A DNA stretch of 64,000 bases from CALZKI01 sp964567585 (GTDB lineage Bacteria; Bacillota; Clostridia; Lachnospirales; Lachnospiraceae). The notes below the pieces were generated by a model, which saw only the letters and a list, made by a program, of their open reading frames with translations, made no database searches and was not told where the DNA came from. A program made the translations under genes and the position numbers. Each line of letters begins with the position of its first letter. The stretch's first letter is position 1. The stretch lies in NCBI GenBank assembly GCA_964567585.1, contig CAZMND010000001.1, positions 13,228 to 77,227 on the forward strand, read 5' to 3'. Shown in pieces: positions 50,671 through 60,369 of the stretch.

Positions 50671-51288
50671 ATGTGGATTTATGAAAAAAGATTACAATAC
50701 CCTGTAAACATCACTACGCCAAACGCAAAACTGGCTCAGGTTATTATCTCCCAGTTCGGTGGACCGGATGGCGAATTAGCTGCGTCACAACGCTATTTAT
50801 CCCAAAGATACACAATGCCTGTCCGTGAAGCTGCCGGCTTGTTAACTGATATCGGTACGGAAGAATTAGCACATATGGAAATGATCTCTGCTATCGTATA
50901 TCAGCTCACAAAAAATTTATCTATGGAAGAAATTAAAGAATCCGGTTTTGATAAATACTATGTAGACCATACGGCTGCGCTTTATCCGGTAGCTGCTTCC
51001 GGAACACCCTTCTCAGCGACCTATTTCCAGTCAAAAGGTGATGCAATTACTGATCTATTTGAGGATTTGGCCGCTGAACAAAAAGCCCGCACTACTTACG
51101 ACAATATCCTCCGCCTTATAAAAGACGAAGAAATCGCAGGTCCTATCCGCTTCTTACGTGCAAGAGAAATCGTACATTTCCAGCGTTTCGGCGAAGCATT
51201 ACGACTTGTTCAGGATTCAATGAATTCCAAAAACTACTACATTTGCAACCCGGCTTTTGACACCAACTGTCCAACTTGCAAATCATGA
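50671..51288 (+). CDS. cotJC: CotJC, manganese-catalase-like spore coat protein
   Basis: 205 residues of the Mn-catalase ferritin fold. Metal ligands are in GELAASQRYLSQRY, TEELAHMEMISA, EDLAAEQKART and AREIVHFQRFG. It may break down peroxide in the coat. C-terminus ends with a CPTCKS motif. RBS GGAGAA. Terminator follows. Confidence 0.93.
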   Translation: MWIYEKRLQYPVNITTPNAKLAQVIISQFGGPDGELAASQRYLSQRYTMPVREAAGLLTDIGTEELAHMEMISAIVYQLTKNLSMEEIKESGFDKYYVDHTAALYPVAASGTPFSATYFQSKGDAITDLFEDLAAEQKARTTYDNILRLIKDEEIAGPIRFLRAREIVHFQRFGEALRLVQDSMNSKNYYICNPAFDTNCPTCKS

Positions 51289-51327
51289 TTTGTTCATCAT
51301 AAACAGAATGTGACCACATTCTAAAAA

Positions 51328-51366
51328 GTGCGAGACCGTTGATTTTTAATCAATTAAGTCTCGCAC
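51328..51366. terminator. Terminator between cotJC and the GerA-like gene
   Basis: GTGCGAGAC (51328-51336) pairs with GTCTCGCAC (51358-51366). It stands between convergent genes and likely serves both. Confidence 0.75.
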
Positions 51367-51379
51367 AAACTCTGTCATC

Positions 51380-52786
51380 CTATTCTTCAGTTGGATTTTT
51401 AAGCTGATGTCTGAACATTATTTTCCAAAGAGTTTTAATATCTAACGGGAACAACGGATACAAATAACTTGTATGCGCTATTGTTTTATTTCCAACTATC
51501 GTTGCAACAAAAATCACAAGTCCCGCGACATAGCCCCATATACCAAATATCGCCGTTAAAATAAGCGTAATAATTCTCATAAATTTCATTGCATAACCAA
51601 GTTCATAACTGGCTGTCGTATAACTCGCAACGGTTACAAATGCCATATAAAGCATTACTTCCGAGTTAAACCAGCCACTGTTTACAGCGAATTCACCAAG
51701 CACAATACCTGCTATAACACTTAACGGTGTGCTAAGCATATTCGGCGTATTCACTGCCGCAAGTCTGAGTCCGTCAATAGAAAGCTCCAGTATTAAAAAC
51801 TGCCAGATAAGCGGAATATTTATTCCTTCCCGCACTACAATAAATGAAAGCCAATCCGGTACATACTCAGGATATATCATTAAAAGCAAAAATGTTGGTG
51901 TCACAAAAAAAGTCATAAATGAAATGACAAATCTTGCAAACCTTAAATAAGTACCTGTAATTGGCGGAAAATAATAATCATCCGCCTCTTCAATCATATC
52001 AAAAATTGTAGTAGGTAGTACCATTGCCGACGGTGAATTGTCTACGAGCACAACAATATTTCCTTCCAAAATCTGAGCTGCCGCCGCATCTGGTCTTTCC
52101 GTATATTTAAATTTCGGGAACGGATTGTACCACTTTCCTTTATAAATACACTCAGCCAGACTTTCCTGGTTCATTGTCAGAGCATCCACTTTTAAATCAG
52201 CAATTCTTCCCTTTAACTCCTTCAAAAACTGTTTATCTACCCGGCTATCCATATAGCATAACGTAATATCCGTTTTGGATGATTTGCCCGCACTGACCAT
52301 CTCCATACGTAAATCCGTGGAACGTATTCTTCTTCTAATTAAGGCCGTATTAAATACAATCGTCTCCACAAATCCATCCTTGGAACCACGAAGTGTTTTA
52401 TCCTTTTCCGGCTCACTGACACTTCTGGCAGGATACGTTCTTGCATCAATCATAATCGCCTTATCAAAACCATCAATTATAAGTGCAAACTGACCCGATA
52501 AGATATTCTTTATAATTTTGTCACAGTCTTCTTCCGTTTCCACTTCCACGTGTGGTACATATGCTTTGCACATTTCATCTGCGTTTTCCGGAATATCCTC
52601 CTTTTTAAGCCCGATAAAATATTGAAGCATTTTTTCCATTAATTCATCTTTAATAAAACCATCTATACAATAATAACAGGCACGTCTTTCCCCTACTGTT
52701 ATCTCTCTTGTAAGCAGGTCAAAATTTACATCTACATGGAGACGTAAATCCAGCAAATCTTTACTTTCCTGAAATCCGTTTAACAT
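51380..52786 (-). CDS. GerA-family spore germination protein, SpoVAF-like
   Basis: 468 residues. N-terminal soluble domain (about 1-275) with VNFDLLTREITVGERRACYYCIDG and NIVVLVDNSPSAMVLPTTIFD, then five or six membrane helices with EDADDYYFPP-type and NTPNMLSTPLSVIAGIVLGEFAV blocks of the GerA A-subunit. It stands alone without GerB/GerC partners, like SpoVAF, which works with the SpoVA calcium dipicolinate channel. Which of the two roles it fills is not settled by sequence. Confidence 0.85.
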   Translation of the reverse strand: MLNGFQESKDLLDLRLHVDVNFDLLTREITVGERRACYYCIDGFIKDELMEKMLQYFIGLKKEDIPENADEMCKAYVPHVEVETEEDCDKIIKNILSGQFALIIDGFDKAIMIDARTYPARSVSEPEKDKTLRGSKDGFVETIVFNTALIRRRIRSTDLRMEMVSAGKSSKTDITLCYMDSRVDKQFLKELKGRIADLKVDALTMNQESLAECIYKGKWYNPFPKFKYTERPDAAAAQILEGNIVVLVDNSPSAMVLPTTIFDMIEEADDYYFPPITGTYLRFARFVISFMTFFVTPTFLLLMIYPEYVPDWLSFIVVREGINIPLIWQFLILELSIDGLRLAAVNTPNMLSTPLSVIAGIVLGEFAVNSGWFNSEVMLYMAFVTVASYTTASYELGYAMKFMRIITLILTAIFGIWGYVAGLVIFVATIVGNKTIAHTSYLYPLFPLDIKTLWKIMFRHQLKNPTEE

Positions 52787-52844
52787 AAAAAGCTCCTTTT
52801 CTCACAGTTTTTTATTAGTCTGTGAAAAAAGGAGTAAATTATAC

Positions 52845-53282
52845 TTAATTTTTACCTGTACTACCGATTCCGCCTCTGTCCTGTCCTTTCAGTGCATCCA
52901 CTTCTTCAAACACAACCTCCGGTTGGTGCTTCTGGATTCTAAACTGGCAAATACGGTCATTTTTCTCAATAACGGTATCTCTTAATGCGTATGCCGGCAT
53001 ATACCACCAGTCATTTGGTCCCGAGTAACTTTCATCCACAATACCTGTATGGTTTGTCTGGATAATACCGAAGTTTTTGTATGTAGAGCTTCTCGGTACA
53101 ATATGGGCTTCGTAACCCTTTGGTAACTGCATTGCAACACCAAGTGGAATCAATTTAAATTCGCCCTGTTTTAATTCGATTTTCTCAGCGGCACGAAGGT
53201 CAATCCAGTCCGATTTGCCGTCGATGTATTTCAATCTTTCAATTGTATCATCTTTGTATTGAATTTTTATTTGTTCAGCCAT
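52845..53282 (-). CDS. dut: dUTP diphosphatase
   Basis: Hydrolyses dUTP to dUMP. Motifs: WIDLRAAE, PRSSTYKNFGIIQTNHTGIVDESYSG (substrate site), RICQFRI and the C-terminal RGGIGSTGK arm. 145 residues, trimeric family. It lies 15 bp after nrdG, so deoxynucleotide supply and cleaning are co-expressed. Confidence 0.94.
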   Translation of the reverse strand: MAEQIKIQYKDDTIERLKYIDGKSDWIDLRAAEKIELKQGEFKLIPLGVAMQLPKGYEAHIVPRSSTYKNFGIIQTNHTGIVDESYSGPNDWWYMPAYALRDTVIEKNDRICQFRIQKHQPEVVFEEVDALKGQDRGGIGSTGKN

Positions 53283-53297
53283 TTTTCTTATCCTTTA

Positions 53298-53807
53298 TTA
53301 ATTATAGTCCCCGCAATATAAAATCGGTACTGACGGGTCTGTCTGACGAAGTGATTTTTGCACATCAATTACTCTCTGATTGGAACTACCCTTCCACATA
53401 AGTTTTACATCGCGTTTTTCAATCATAAACTCGCCATCTACCAAAACATCCACGTATCTCATCATAGGATAATGCATAACATTTTCCCATACATCTCCCG
53501 TATATAACCAAATAGTTTTTTCCGGATATTTTTCCCTGACTTCTGCCATCAAGGTTCTGACATCCATTCTATTTGCAGAATGCAGCGGATCACCACCCGA
53601 GAAAGTAATACCTGATATATATGGTTTGTCTAACTGTTCAAAAATCTCCTGTTTTGCGGCTTCATCAAATAATACGCCACCATTTACATCCCATGTAATC
53701 GGATTTTGACAATCTTTACAACAATGGGAACATCCTGAAACCCACAATACGACTCTCAGCCCGTCGCCATTAAGCATATCATCCTTTGTAATATTGTGAT
53801 ATCTCAT
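53298..53807 (-). CDS. nrdG: Anaerobic ribonucleotide reductase activating protein
   Basis: Radical SAM enzyme that makes the glycyl radical on NrdD. The cluster motif CSHCCKDC (C-x3-C-x2-C) is near residue 26, with the ITFSGGDPL block following. 169 residues, standard. Two bases after nrdD. Confidence 0.95.
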   Translation of the reverse strand: MRYHNITKDDMLNGDGLRVVLWVSGCSHCCKDCQNPITWDVNGGVLFDEAAKQEIFEQLDKPYISGITFSGGDPLHSANRMDVRTLMAEVREKYPEKTIWLYTGDVWENVMHYPMMRYVDVLVDGEFMIEKRDVKLMWKGSSNQRVIDVQKSLRQTDPSVPILYCGDYN

Positions 53808-53809
53808 TA

Positions 53810-55996
53810 TTACATGCTCTTCCTTTCCTTAATTTCTGCCATTTTTGCGTCATTTAATCTGGTATCACCATGTACTCTCGAATAAGAAAGATATCCGTTC
53901 ATACGGTCAATTTTTGTAAGGTTTCTACTACCGCATTTTGGACATACATCCATTTCAAGTTCCTGATGACCACAATCATCGCAATAAGCCAAAGACATAT
54001 TTACGCCTTCATAGAAACCAAAATCCATAGCACGTCTGATTAAAGTTTTAATCGCACCGATATTGTAATCAATCGGGTATTTTACGTACTGGATTTTTCC
54101 GCCGTTACAAAGTTCCCAGAAGCGATATTCCAGATCCTGTTTCTGAATCGGTGTAATATCTTCTGCTACATGACAGTGGAAAGAATTACTTACATAATCT
54201 CTATCGGAAACACCTTCAACTATTCCGTATTTTTCACGGAACTGTTTCACCTGAAGACCACAGAGGTTTTCAGCCGGTGTACCATAAATTGCGTATAAAT
54301 TACCATCTTCTTCTTTGAACTGATTTACTCTCTTATTGATATGTTCCAATACTTCCAAAGCAAACTGTCCGTCTTCTACTAATGACTTACCGTTATACAA
54401 CTCCTGTAATTCATTGAATGCTGTGATTCCAAAACTAGCTGTTGCTGATTTCAAAATCGGTTTGATTTTATCAGTTAATTTCAAATTACCGCCTAAAAAT
54501 CCGCCCTCGCAATATGCAAGTGGATTTGTGGAAGCTCTCATTTCTCCAAGGTATGCATAGGTTCTGATATGCAGCTGTCTGATTAAGTTTAAGTAATAAT
54601 CAAGCACTTCATAGAAATCTTTGCTTTCCTGTCTTGATTTTGCAAGAATCATCGGCAAATGCAGTGAAACTGCACCAATATTAAAACGGCCAACGAAAAT
54701 CGGTGTATCATTATCATCTGCAGGATACATGCCGCCGCGTTCATACCAAGGTGAAAGGAACGCTCTACACCCCATAGGTGAGATGATTTTGCCGTAACGC
54801 TTATACATACTTGCAACATAGCCTTTACCTGTCAAAGATAACCAGTCAGGATACATCGTCTTAGCAGAACATTCTACGCCCGCATCAAATACATCTTCCA
54901 GTGGTTTTCCCGGTCCGTGTAAGTTTTCATCATACAAGAATACAATTTTAGGAAAAAGAACCGGTTTCTTACATTCTTTTTTACCCTGACCTTTTCTACG
55001 GACATTGAGCATAGAAATAGTAGCAAGGCGCGCAAAACGACCTGTTCCCGTACCTGCCGTAACAGTAATAAACGGATAATCTCCTCTACTGCTGGCAACG
55101 GTATTAAACTTGTATTCCCAGCCCTGAAAGCCCTGTTCAAACTCTCTTACAACGTCCTGATAAGCTTCTGCTTCTGCAGTTTCTTTATCAACGCCTAATC
55201 TTGTATATTTATCAATATATTTTTTATATGATTTTTCAGCGTACGGCTCTAAAATATTGTCAACACTTGGCACAGTGAAACCACCATACTGCTGACTTGC
55301 TGCCGACAATACGATATCACCGATAACGTCAAAAGCTGTATCCAATGTCTTTGGTTCGTTGTACCAGATGTTACCCATTTCAAAACCACCGGACAAAACA
55401 TTAGATACGTCAAAAAGACAGCAGTTCATTGTATCACGTCTTGCAGACATATCATGGACATAAATATAGCCGTCACGACAAGCCTGAATTTCTTCCGTTG
55501 TCATAAAGAATTTCTGGTATAATTCCTTATTAAACTGGTTGAAAATAAGACTTCTCTTTGTAGAAACAAGTGCAGAGTCCGTATTGGCATTTTCCTTATC
55601 ACCAACATACATAATAGACTGGCTCTTCTTGTACACGTCGTCCATCATACGCACGAAATCCTGCTTGTAGTTACGGTAATCACGATAACTCTTTGCAACA
55701 ATTGGTTTCACATCTTCCAATGCACTTTCTACAATATTATGCATAATCGGAATCGGAATCTTGTCCTCTTCCAGACTATTTACTTTCTCTATAACATACT
55801 GGCAAATATGACGTTTTTCTTCATCAGTAAATTTGGTAAGGGCACGATAAGCACTCTTTCCAACGGCATCAATTACCTTCTGCACGTTGAAAGCTTCCAA
55901 ACTACCATCCTTTTTAATCACCATAATCTTCTTACATGGTGTAAATTCATCCCCATAATTAACGCCTAAAGCGTTTGCGTTATCCAAATTTGCCAT
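53810..55996 (-). CDS. nrdD: Anaerobic ribonucleoside-triphosphate reductase
   Basis: 728 residues. ATP-cone (about 25-115: VIKKDGSLEAFNVQKVIDAVGKSAYR), catalytic barrel with MNCCLFDV, the zinc site CDDCGH...CPKCGS and the C-terminal glycyl radical region DRMNGYLSYSR. Makes dNTPs without oxygen, using formate in many members. RBS AGGAGG. First gene of nrdD-nrdG-dut, preceded by promoter, leader hairpin and possible NrdR boxes. Confidence 0.96.
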   Translation of the reverse strand: MANLDNANALGVNYGDEFTPCKKIMVIKKDGSLEAFNVQKVIDAVGKSAYRALTKFTDEEKRHICQYVIEKVNSLEEDKIPIPIMHNIVESALEDVKPIVAKSYRDYRNYKQDFVRMMDDVYKKSQSIMYVGDKENANTDSALVSTKRSLIFNQFNKELYQKFFMTTEEIQACRDGYIYVHDMSARRDTMNCCLFDVSNVLSGGFEMGNIWYNEPKTLDTAFDVIGDIVLSAASQQYGGFTVPSVDNILEPYAEKSYKKYIDKYTRLGVDKETAEAEAYQDVVREFEQGFQGWEYKFNTVASSRGDYPFITVTAGTGTGRFARLATISMLNVRRKGQGKKECKKPVLFPKIVFLYDENLHGPGKPLEDVFDAGVECSAKTMYPDWLSLTGKGYVASMYKRYGKIISPMGCRAFLSPWYERGGMYPADDNDTPIFVGRFNIGAVSLHLPMILAKSRQESKDFYEVLDYYLNLIRQLHIRTYAYLGEMRASTNPLAYCEGGFLGGNLKLTDKIKPILKSATASFGITAFNELQELYNGKSLVEDGQFALEVLEHINKRVNQFKEEDGNLYAIYGTPAENLCGLQVKQFREKYGIVEGVSDRDYVSNSFHCHVAEDITPIQKQDLEYRFWELCNGGKIQYVKYPIDYNIGAIKTLIRRAMDFGFYEGVNMSLAYCDDCGHQELEMDVCPKCGSRNLTKIDRMNGYLSYSRVHGDTRLNDAKMAEIKERKSM

Positions 55997-56060
55997 TTTC
56001 CTTCCTCCTAACCATCTTTGGCAAAAACTTGTTTTTTACGTTATCTCTGCCATAAAGCAA

Positions 56061-56088
56061 GCACACCAGACTACTAGATGTGGTGTGC
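56061..56088. repeat. Inverted repeat in the nrdD leader
   Basis: GCACACCA (56061-56068) pairs with TGGTGTGC (56081-56088). It would form a hairpin in the 5' leader of nrdD mRNA about 65 nt before the ATG. Confidence 0.5.
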
Positions 56089-56103
56089 ATTTTATTTTTA
56101 AGT

Positions 56104-56151
56104 CACCATATTTTGTGGTACAAAATCAGTATACGCAACTAATTGTAGTGT
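56104..56151 (-). promoter_or_regulatory. Pair of candidate NrdR boxes
   Basis: Two imperfect palindromes, ACACTACAATTAGTTG (56151-56136) and ACCACAAAATATGGTG (56119-56104), start 32 bp apart. NrdR sites typically occur in pairs about 31-32 bp apart next to nrd promoters; the match to consensus is partial. Confidence 0.4.
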
Positions 56152-56156
56152 GTCAA
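56128..56156 (-). promoter_or_regulatory. Promoter of nrdD-nrdG-dut
   Basis: Minus strand TTGACA (56156-56151), 17-bp spacer, TATACT (56133-56128). A near-consensus promoter. Confidence 0.8.
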
Positions 56157-56187
56157 TCAAATTAGATTGGGAAAATTAGACAAAAAA

Positions 56188-56219
56188 ATAATGGCCATTT
56201 TGGGATATATGACCATTAT
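56188..56219 (-). terminator. Terminator after the WYL regulator gene
   Basis: ATAATGG (56188-56194) pairs with CCATTAT (56213-56219). A T run follows on the minus strand (TTTTTTTG), and another on the plus strand, so it may work both ways. Confidence 0.75.
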
Positions 56220-56252
56220 CTCTTTTTTTTCAAAAAATATTAAAGTTTTATT

Positions 56253-57248
56253 TTAACTAAGCCGATTATTATCTAATACTCCCTGCAAATAGTTGCAATA
56301 TTCATCTTTTACATATTGAGGTGCTATGATTTTCACGTCTTTTCCAAGCCCCGCTATCCAACCGTAGAACTGACCACTCAATACGACGCTTGCCCTGACA
56401 GAGAGATATCCCCCTTCTCTTTTTCGAATATCAATCTCTTTTCCGAATCGGTCTATAAACACACCAATCAGATTTTCCGGAAATCCTATTGTCACGCTTT
56501 CGGATTCACCACCATACATACCGAATATTTTCTTGGAGTATTCCGCCACATCAAAAGTTCCCGGATTATCCATTCCCTCTCTTTTTTCATCAAGAATGGT
56601 CACTTTACCGATTTTATCCACACGATAGTGTCTGATTTCCTCATCATAAGCCGAATATCCTACCATATAGTAACGTTCATCTTCCCAAATAAGTGCATAG
56701 GGGCTGACTTCATACCACTGGCCGTTTTTTCTCGGTTTCAATTCTTTTGTAATGGTCCAATCCATATACTGGAATTTAATTTTTTTGTTATTTTGAATCG
56801 CGTTATGTATATCATCGATATTGTAGTATACGCTTTCATTATCTGTCTTGATACGATTGGTTACATACACCTGTCTTTGCAGATTTTTCGCTTCATAGAC
56901 ACTGGTAAGTTTCTCAATTTTTTTTATCAGGTCCGATGACTTTTTCTTCGTAATAAATTTTGATGCCTGGACCGCATCTACAAGAAGCTTTAACTCCGCA
57001 AGTTCAAAATCCCTGCTTCCCATATAATAACCACCATTGGTTCTGCTTTTCACATGGATAATGTCGTATCCGTAATCAACAAGCTCATCGATATCACTAT
57101 AAATGCTCTTTCGTTCCGCCTTGATTCCTTCTTTGTCCAGTTCCTCTATAAGCTGCGCCGCCGTCAGATAATGATTTTCGTCCGTCTTCTCATTTAACAC
57201 ATGCAAAATATGTAAAAGCTTCATTTTCTGATTATATGTCTTTGCCAT
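56253..57248 (-). CDS. WYL-domain transcriptional regulator
   Basis: 331 residues with N-terminal HTH (about 5-65: YLTAAQLIEELDKEGIKAERKSIYSDIDELV) and a WYL domain (about 145-225) with YEVSPYALIWEDERYYMVGYS. WYL domains bind nucleic acids or small ligands in several regulators. Overlaps the HAD gene end by 17 bp. Targets unknown. Confidence 0.9.
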   Translation of the reverse strand: MAKTYNQKMKLLHILHVLNEKTDENHYLTAAQLIEELDKEGIKAERKSIYSDIDELVDYGYDIIHVKSRTNGGYYMGSRDFELAELKLLVDAVQASKFITKKKSSDLIKKIEKLTSVYEAKNLQRQVYVTNRIKTDNESVYYNIDDIHNAIQNNKKIKFQYMDWTITKELKPRKNGQWYEVSPYALIWEDERYYMVGYSAYDEEIRHYRVDKIGKVTILDEKREGMDNPGTFDVAEYSKKIFGMYGGESESVTIGFPENLIGVFIDRFGKEIDIRKREGGYLSVRASVVLSGQFYGWIAGLGKDVKIIAPQYVKDEYCNYLQGVLDNNRLS

Positions 57249-57948
57249 AATTACCCTCCAACACTTTCAAAACGCTGTCCAATTTATCAATTTCATATGT
57301 AATCGGTAAATGCAAGGTATTCTCCTTGTGCTCAGTATTGTACCAACATATATCCACTCCGTTTTCCGTGCCGCCCCTCATATCGCTGGTTAAGGAATCG
57401 CCGACAATCAGCATCTCCGATTTATCAATATCCGGAATTTCTTTAAAAACATAATCAAAAAATCCCTTATGTGGTTTGGGTGTTCCGATAACATCCGAAA
57501 TAAAAACCCCTTCGAATATCCGGTCAAAACCTGTACTTTTCAGTTTCTTATCCTGCACCTTTTTGGTACCATTGGTTATCGCATACTGACGGTATCCCAT
57601 CTCTTGCAACTGCTTTAACAACTGCGGTGAATCTTCTTTAAAAAACCAGATTTCTCCAAGTAGAAATTCGTACTCAAGGCGGAATTCTTCTATATTTACC
57701 TTATCTGAAATATCCAATTCCTCAAACAACTGAATAAAACGTCCTCTTTGCACTTCAATCTTGGTCAGTTCCTTCTTTTCAAGGCGTTTCCAAAAGCTGT
57801 CATTTATTTCAGAAAAACGTTTTGCTATGGCATCATCAATATACAAACCTCTTTTTTTAAAGCAGGTATATATTCCGTTTTTTTCACTTTTCTTAAAATC
57901 CAAAAGGGTATCATCTATATCCCACAAAATAACTTTATATTTTCTCAT
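57232..57948 (-). CDS. HAD-family hydrolase, YjjG-like nucleotidase
   Basis: 238 residues. HAD motif I WDIDDTLLDF, motif II ITNGT, motif III Lys in KPHKG and motif IV GDSLTSDMRGG are present. YjjG members dephosphorylate non-canonical pyrimidine nucleotides (family knowledge). Probably one transcript with the WYL regulator. Confidence 0.87.
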   Translation of the reverse strand: MRKYKVILWDIDDTLLDFKKSEKNGIYTCFKKRGLYIDDAIAKRFSEINDSFWKRLEKKELTKIEVQRGRFIQLFEELDISDKVNIEEFRLEYEFLLGEIWFFKEDSPQLLKQLQEMGYRQYAITNGTKKVQDKKLKSTGFDRIFEGVFISDVIGTPKPHKGFFDYVFKEIPDIDKSEMLIVGDSLTSDMRGGTENGVDICWYNTEHKENTLHLPITYEIDKLDSVLKVLEGNYGKDI

Positions 57949-57967
57949 AAACCCTCTTATAGTACAA

Positions 57968-57993
57968 AATCAGGCGCCATAAGACACCTGATT
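57968..57993 (-). terminator. Terminator after the small membrane protein gene
   Basis: AATCAGG (57968-57974) pairs with CCTGATT (57987-57993); on the minus strand TTTGT follows. Confidence 0.6.
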
Positions 57994-57999
57994 CCATCA

Positions 58000-58158
58000 T
58001 TACGCTTCGTTATTTTCCATTTCCAATGCTTTTTTTGCTTCTTTTCTCTTACCAAAAAATCTTCCCACACAAAAACCGATTGCCGCTACTACCACAATCA
58101 CAAGCATCAAAATAATATATTCTGTAAATCTGTTCAGAAATAAAATTAAATTATCCAT
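58000..58158 (-). CDS. Small single-span membrane protein (52 residues)
   Basis: ATG 58158 starts MDNLILFLNRFTEYIILMLV; one membrane helix (about 13-34) is followed by a basic KRKEAKKALE tail. It follows rnhA by 45 bp in the same direction and is closed by a terminator, so it is likely a real gene. No family recognised. Confidence 0.6.
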   Translation of the reverse strand: MDNLILFLNRFTEYIILMLVIVVVAAIGFCVGRFFGKRKEAKKALEMENNEA

Positions 58159-58202
58159 AAATACCAACTCTTTCCTTCTTTTTCTAATCTTTATCTTATC
58201 AC

Positions 58203-58676
58203 TTAGCCTATCACATCGTCAAGCAAATTACTACCGTCTGCAGCTGTTGTGGCTAGTCTGTCACAACGTTCATTTTCAGGATGTCCGTCATGTCCTTTCA
58301 CCCAAGTAAAAGTCACGGTATGCATATTGACAAGCAAGATCAGACGTTTCCACAAATCAATATTTTTAACCGGCTTTTTGGTACTGGTTCTCCAGCCGTT
58401 TTGTATCCAGTTTTCCACCCAGTTTTGATTAAATGCATCCGTCACATATTTCGAATCGGAAATTACTTCCACTTCACATGGCTTTTTCAGTGCCTCAAGA
58501 CCCGTAATAACCCCTAAAAGTTCCATACGATTGTTGGTGGTCTGTTTATAGCCTGCTGACATTTCCTTTTCATGTAGCATTCCGTTTGCATCTGTATATT
58601 GTAAAATCGCACCATATCCCCCCGGTCCTTCCGGATTTCCTCTGGCCGCACCATCTGTAAACAACTTAACCTTCAC
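58203..58676 (-). CDS. rnhA: Ribonuclease HI
   Basis: Cuts RNA in RNA-DNA hybrids. Active residues are visible: Asp in FTDGAARGNPGPGG-like start (FTDGAARGNP), Glu in NNRMELLG, Asp in VISDSKYV and Asp near CDRLA; the basic substrate loop with NGWRTSTKKPVKN is present. 157 residues. Overlaps the MutS-like gene by 11 bp. Confidence 0.95.
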   Translation of the reverse strand: MKVKLFTDGAARGNPEGPGGYGAILQYTDANGMLHEKEMSAGYKQTTNNRMELLGVITGLEALKKPCEVEVISDSKYVTDAFNQNWVENWIQNGWRTSTKKPVKNIDLWKRLILLVNMHTVTFTWVKGHDGHPENERCDRLATTAADGSNLLDDVIG

Positions 58677-60369
58677 TCACAACATCCTTTCCATAGATTG
58701 TCCATTTTCCTGTTTCAAGGAATTTAGCCGCCATATTTTCCGCATCTTTCACGAGCGACTCCTCGTATCCTAATACCTTTAAAAGCTTAATGGCATTTCG
58801 GCTCGTAGCCTTTCCCTGACAAAGCAAGTAACTGAATTTCACATCTTCGTCTTCAATATTTTCTTCAAAATGATAGTTATCAAACGAATCCTTTAAAAGG
58901 TTTGCCAGCTCAATATCATGTGTTGCGGCAAAACAAATCGTTTCCGCCTCATCAAGACACCGTAAAATGTGTGTAGAGGCAGCAATTCTTTCTACGGTAT
59001 TGGTACCACGAAGAACTTCATCCACAAAGCAAATTATCTTGCGTTTTGACTCTTTTACTTTCTCTAAAATACGCTTAATTGATTTTATTTCCACCATAAA
59101 GTAACTATCGCCCTCAACCACACTGTCGCGGAGAGCCATAGAACTGAACACATCAAAAGGTTCTGCCTTATATTCTTTCGCATATACCGTATGGATGCCC
59201 TGAGCTAAAATAGCGTTAATAGCAATTGTCTTTAAAAATGTGGATTTACCGGACGCGTTGGAACCGGTAATTAAAACACCGCCACCAGCTTTGATACTGT
59301 TTGGAACCGCTTCCTCTATAAGTGGATGACAAGCATCTTTGATTTCCAAGTCTTTACCGTCAAAATCCGGAGTTGTATAATATGGCAAAGTATTACGATA
59401 CCAACCAATTGCAATACACGCCTCAATTTCACCGAGAATTTTCACAAGTGTAGTAACTTCTTCTTTTTTTCCTTTCAGTTTTTTAAATAGATGATTAAAA
59501 ATAATCAAATCAATGTGCGTAATCATCCTCAAATAGTCCAAAATAAGATCTAAAGGATTTCCTCCCATCGAATTTCCACTACCCATATGAATCCACATAG
59601 AATTAGCCGAAAAATCCTTAAACTCTTTTAAAACTTCTTTTAATTCCTTCTGACTTTCTTCTAAAATATCCATTTTGACAGTGCATATTTTTTTACTGAC
59701 ATCCAGAAGTTTTTGAATATAGGCCAGTGAATACAGATATGGCTCTATTTTATGCTTTTCTTTAAAATAACTCAATATATTACCAATCAATATGGCAACA
59801 ACCGCAATAACACCAATCCCCGAATTAAAAAAGCACAAAACAATTGCCGCCAAAAGCAATCCAATCATCGAAAACTGCTTCACATTACTTCTTATCTTCA
59901 CCTGGTCTATATAATCCAGATAATCAAAAATGGAATACTTTCCAATTTTTCCTACATTGTGATAAAGCATCTGTAAATAAAGTCTTGCTTCCTCATTTTC
60001 CATAAAATAAGTAATGAAATTTTCCTTTTTTTCAAGGTCTTTTAAATCACACTTCATATTACGGAGCATATAATAAAGATACTCTTCACCTACGTTGCTT
60101 TCCGTAAAATTCATTGACTTAAAAATCTCATCCATATTTAAGTCATTCCACGTAATGTCATCTACAAAATGCTCCGGTTTGTTATGCTCATAAAACATCG
60201 GAATCTTTTCAAATCTTCCCGACAGATATTCATATTCCCTCTTTTGGCCATATTGTTTTGAAAGATACATTGCATATCTTTTCATTTCCCTTTTTTCCTG
60301 TAACATACCAACGCCAAAAATAACAGCCACAAGAAAAACTACAATACCAAGTAATACTAAATATTCCAT
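58666..60369 (-). CDS. MutS-family ATPase with membrane helices
   Basis: 567 residues. N-terminal membrane helix (about 3-22) and a hydrophobic pair (about 165-210), then the MutS ATPase part: ITGSNASGKSTFLKTIA (Walker A), CFVDEVLRGTNTVERIAAS (Walker B and signature) and FAATHDIELA. Mismatch-recognition and connector domains of true MutS are missing, so repair of mismatches is unlikely. Function of this Firmicute subfamily is unknown. RBS GGAGG; overlaps cdd by 13 bp. Confidence 0.88.
   Translation of the reverse strand: MEYLVLLGIVVFLVAVIFGVGMLQEKREMKRYAMYLSKQYGQKREYEYLSGRFEKIPMFYEHNKPEHFVDDITWNDLNMDEIFKSMNFTESNVGEEYLYYMLRNMKCDLKDLEKKENFITYFMENEEARLYLQMLYHNVGKIGKYSIFDYLDYIDQVKIRSNVKQFSMIGLLLAAIVLCFFNSGIGVIAVVAILIGNILSYFKEKHKIEPYLYSLAYIQKLLDVSKKICTVKMDILEESQKELKEVLKEFKDFSANSMWIHMGSGNSMGGNPLDLILDYLRMITHIDLIIFNHLFKKLKGKKEEVTTLVKILGEIEACIAIGWYRNTLPYYTTPDFDGKDLEIKDACHPLIEEAVPNSIKAGGGVLITGSNASGKSTFLKTIAINAILAQGIHTVYAKEYKAEPFDVFSSMALRDSVVEGDSYFMVEIKSIKRILEKVKESKRKIICFVDEVLRGTNTVERIAASTHILRCLDEAETICFAATHDIELANLLKDSFDNYHFEENIEDEDVKFSYLLCQGKATSRNAIKLLKVLGYEESLVKDAENMAAKFLETGKWTIYGKDVVSEG

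Noticed and set aside
52802..52825. Inverted repeat TCACAG/CTGTGA between dut and the GerA-like gene as a terminator
   Set aside because: The stem is only 6 bp and there is no T run on the minus strand after it, so I did not list it as a terminator.
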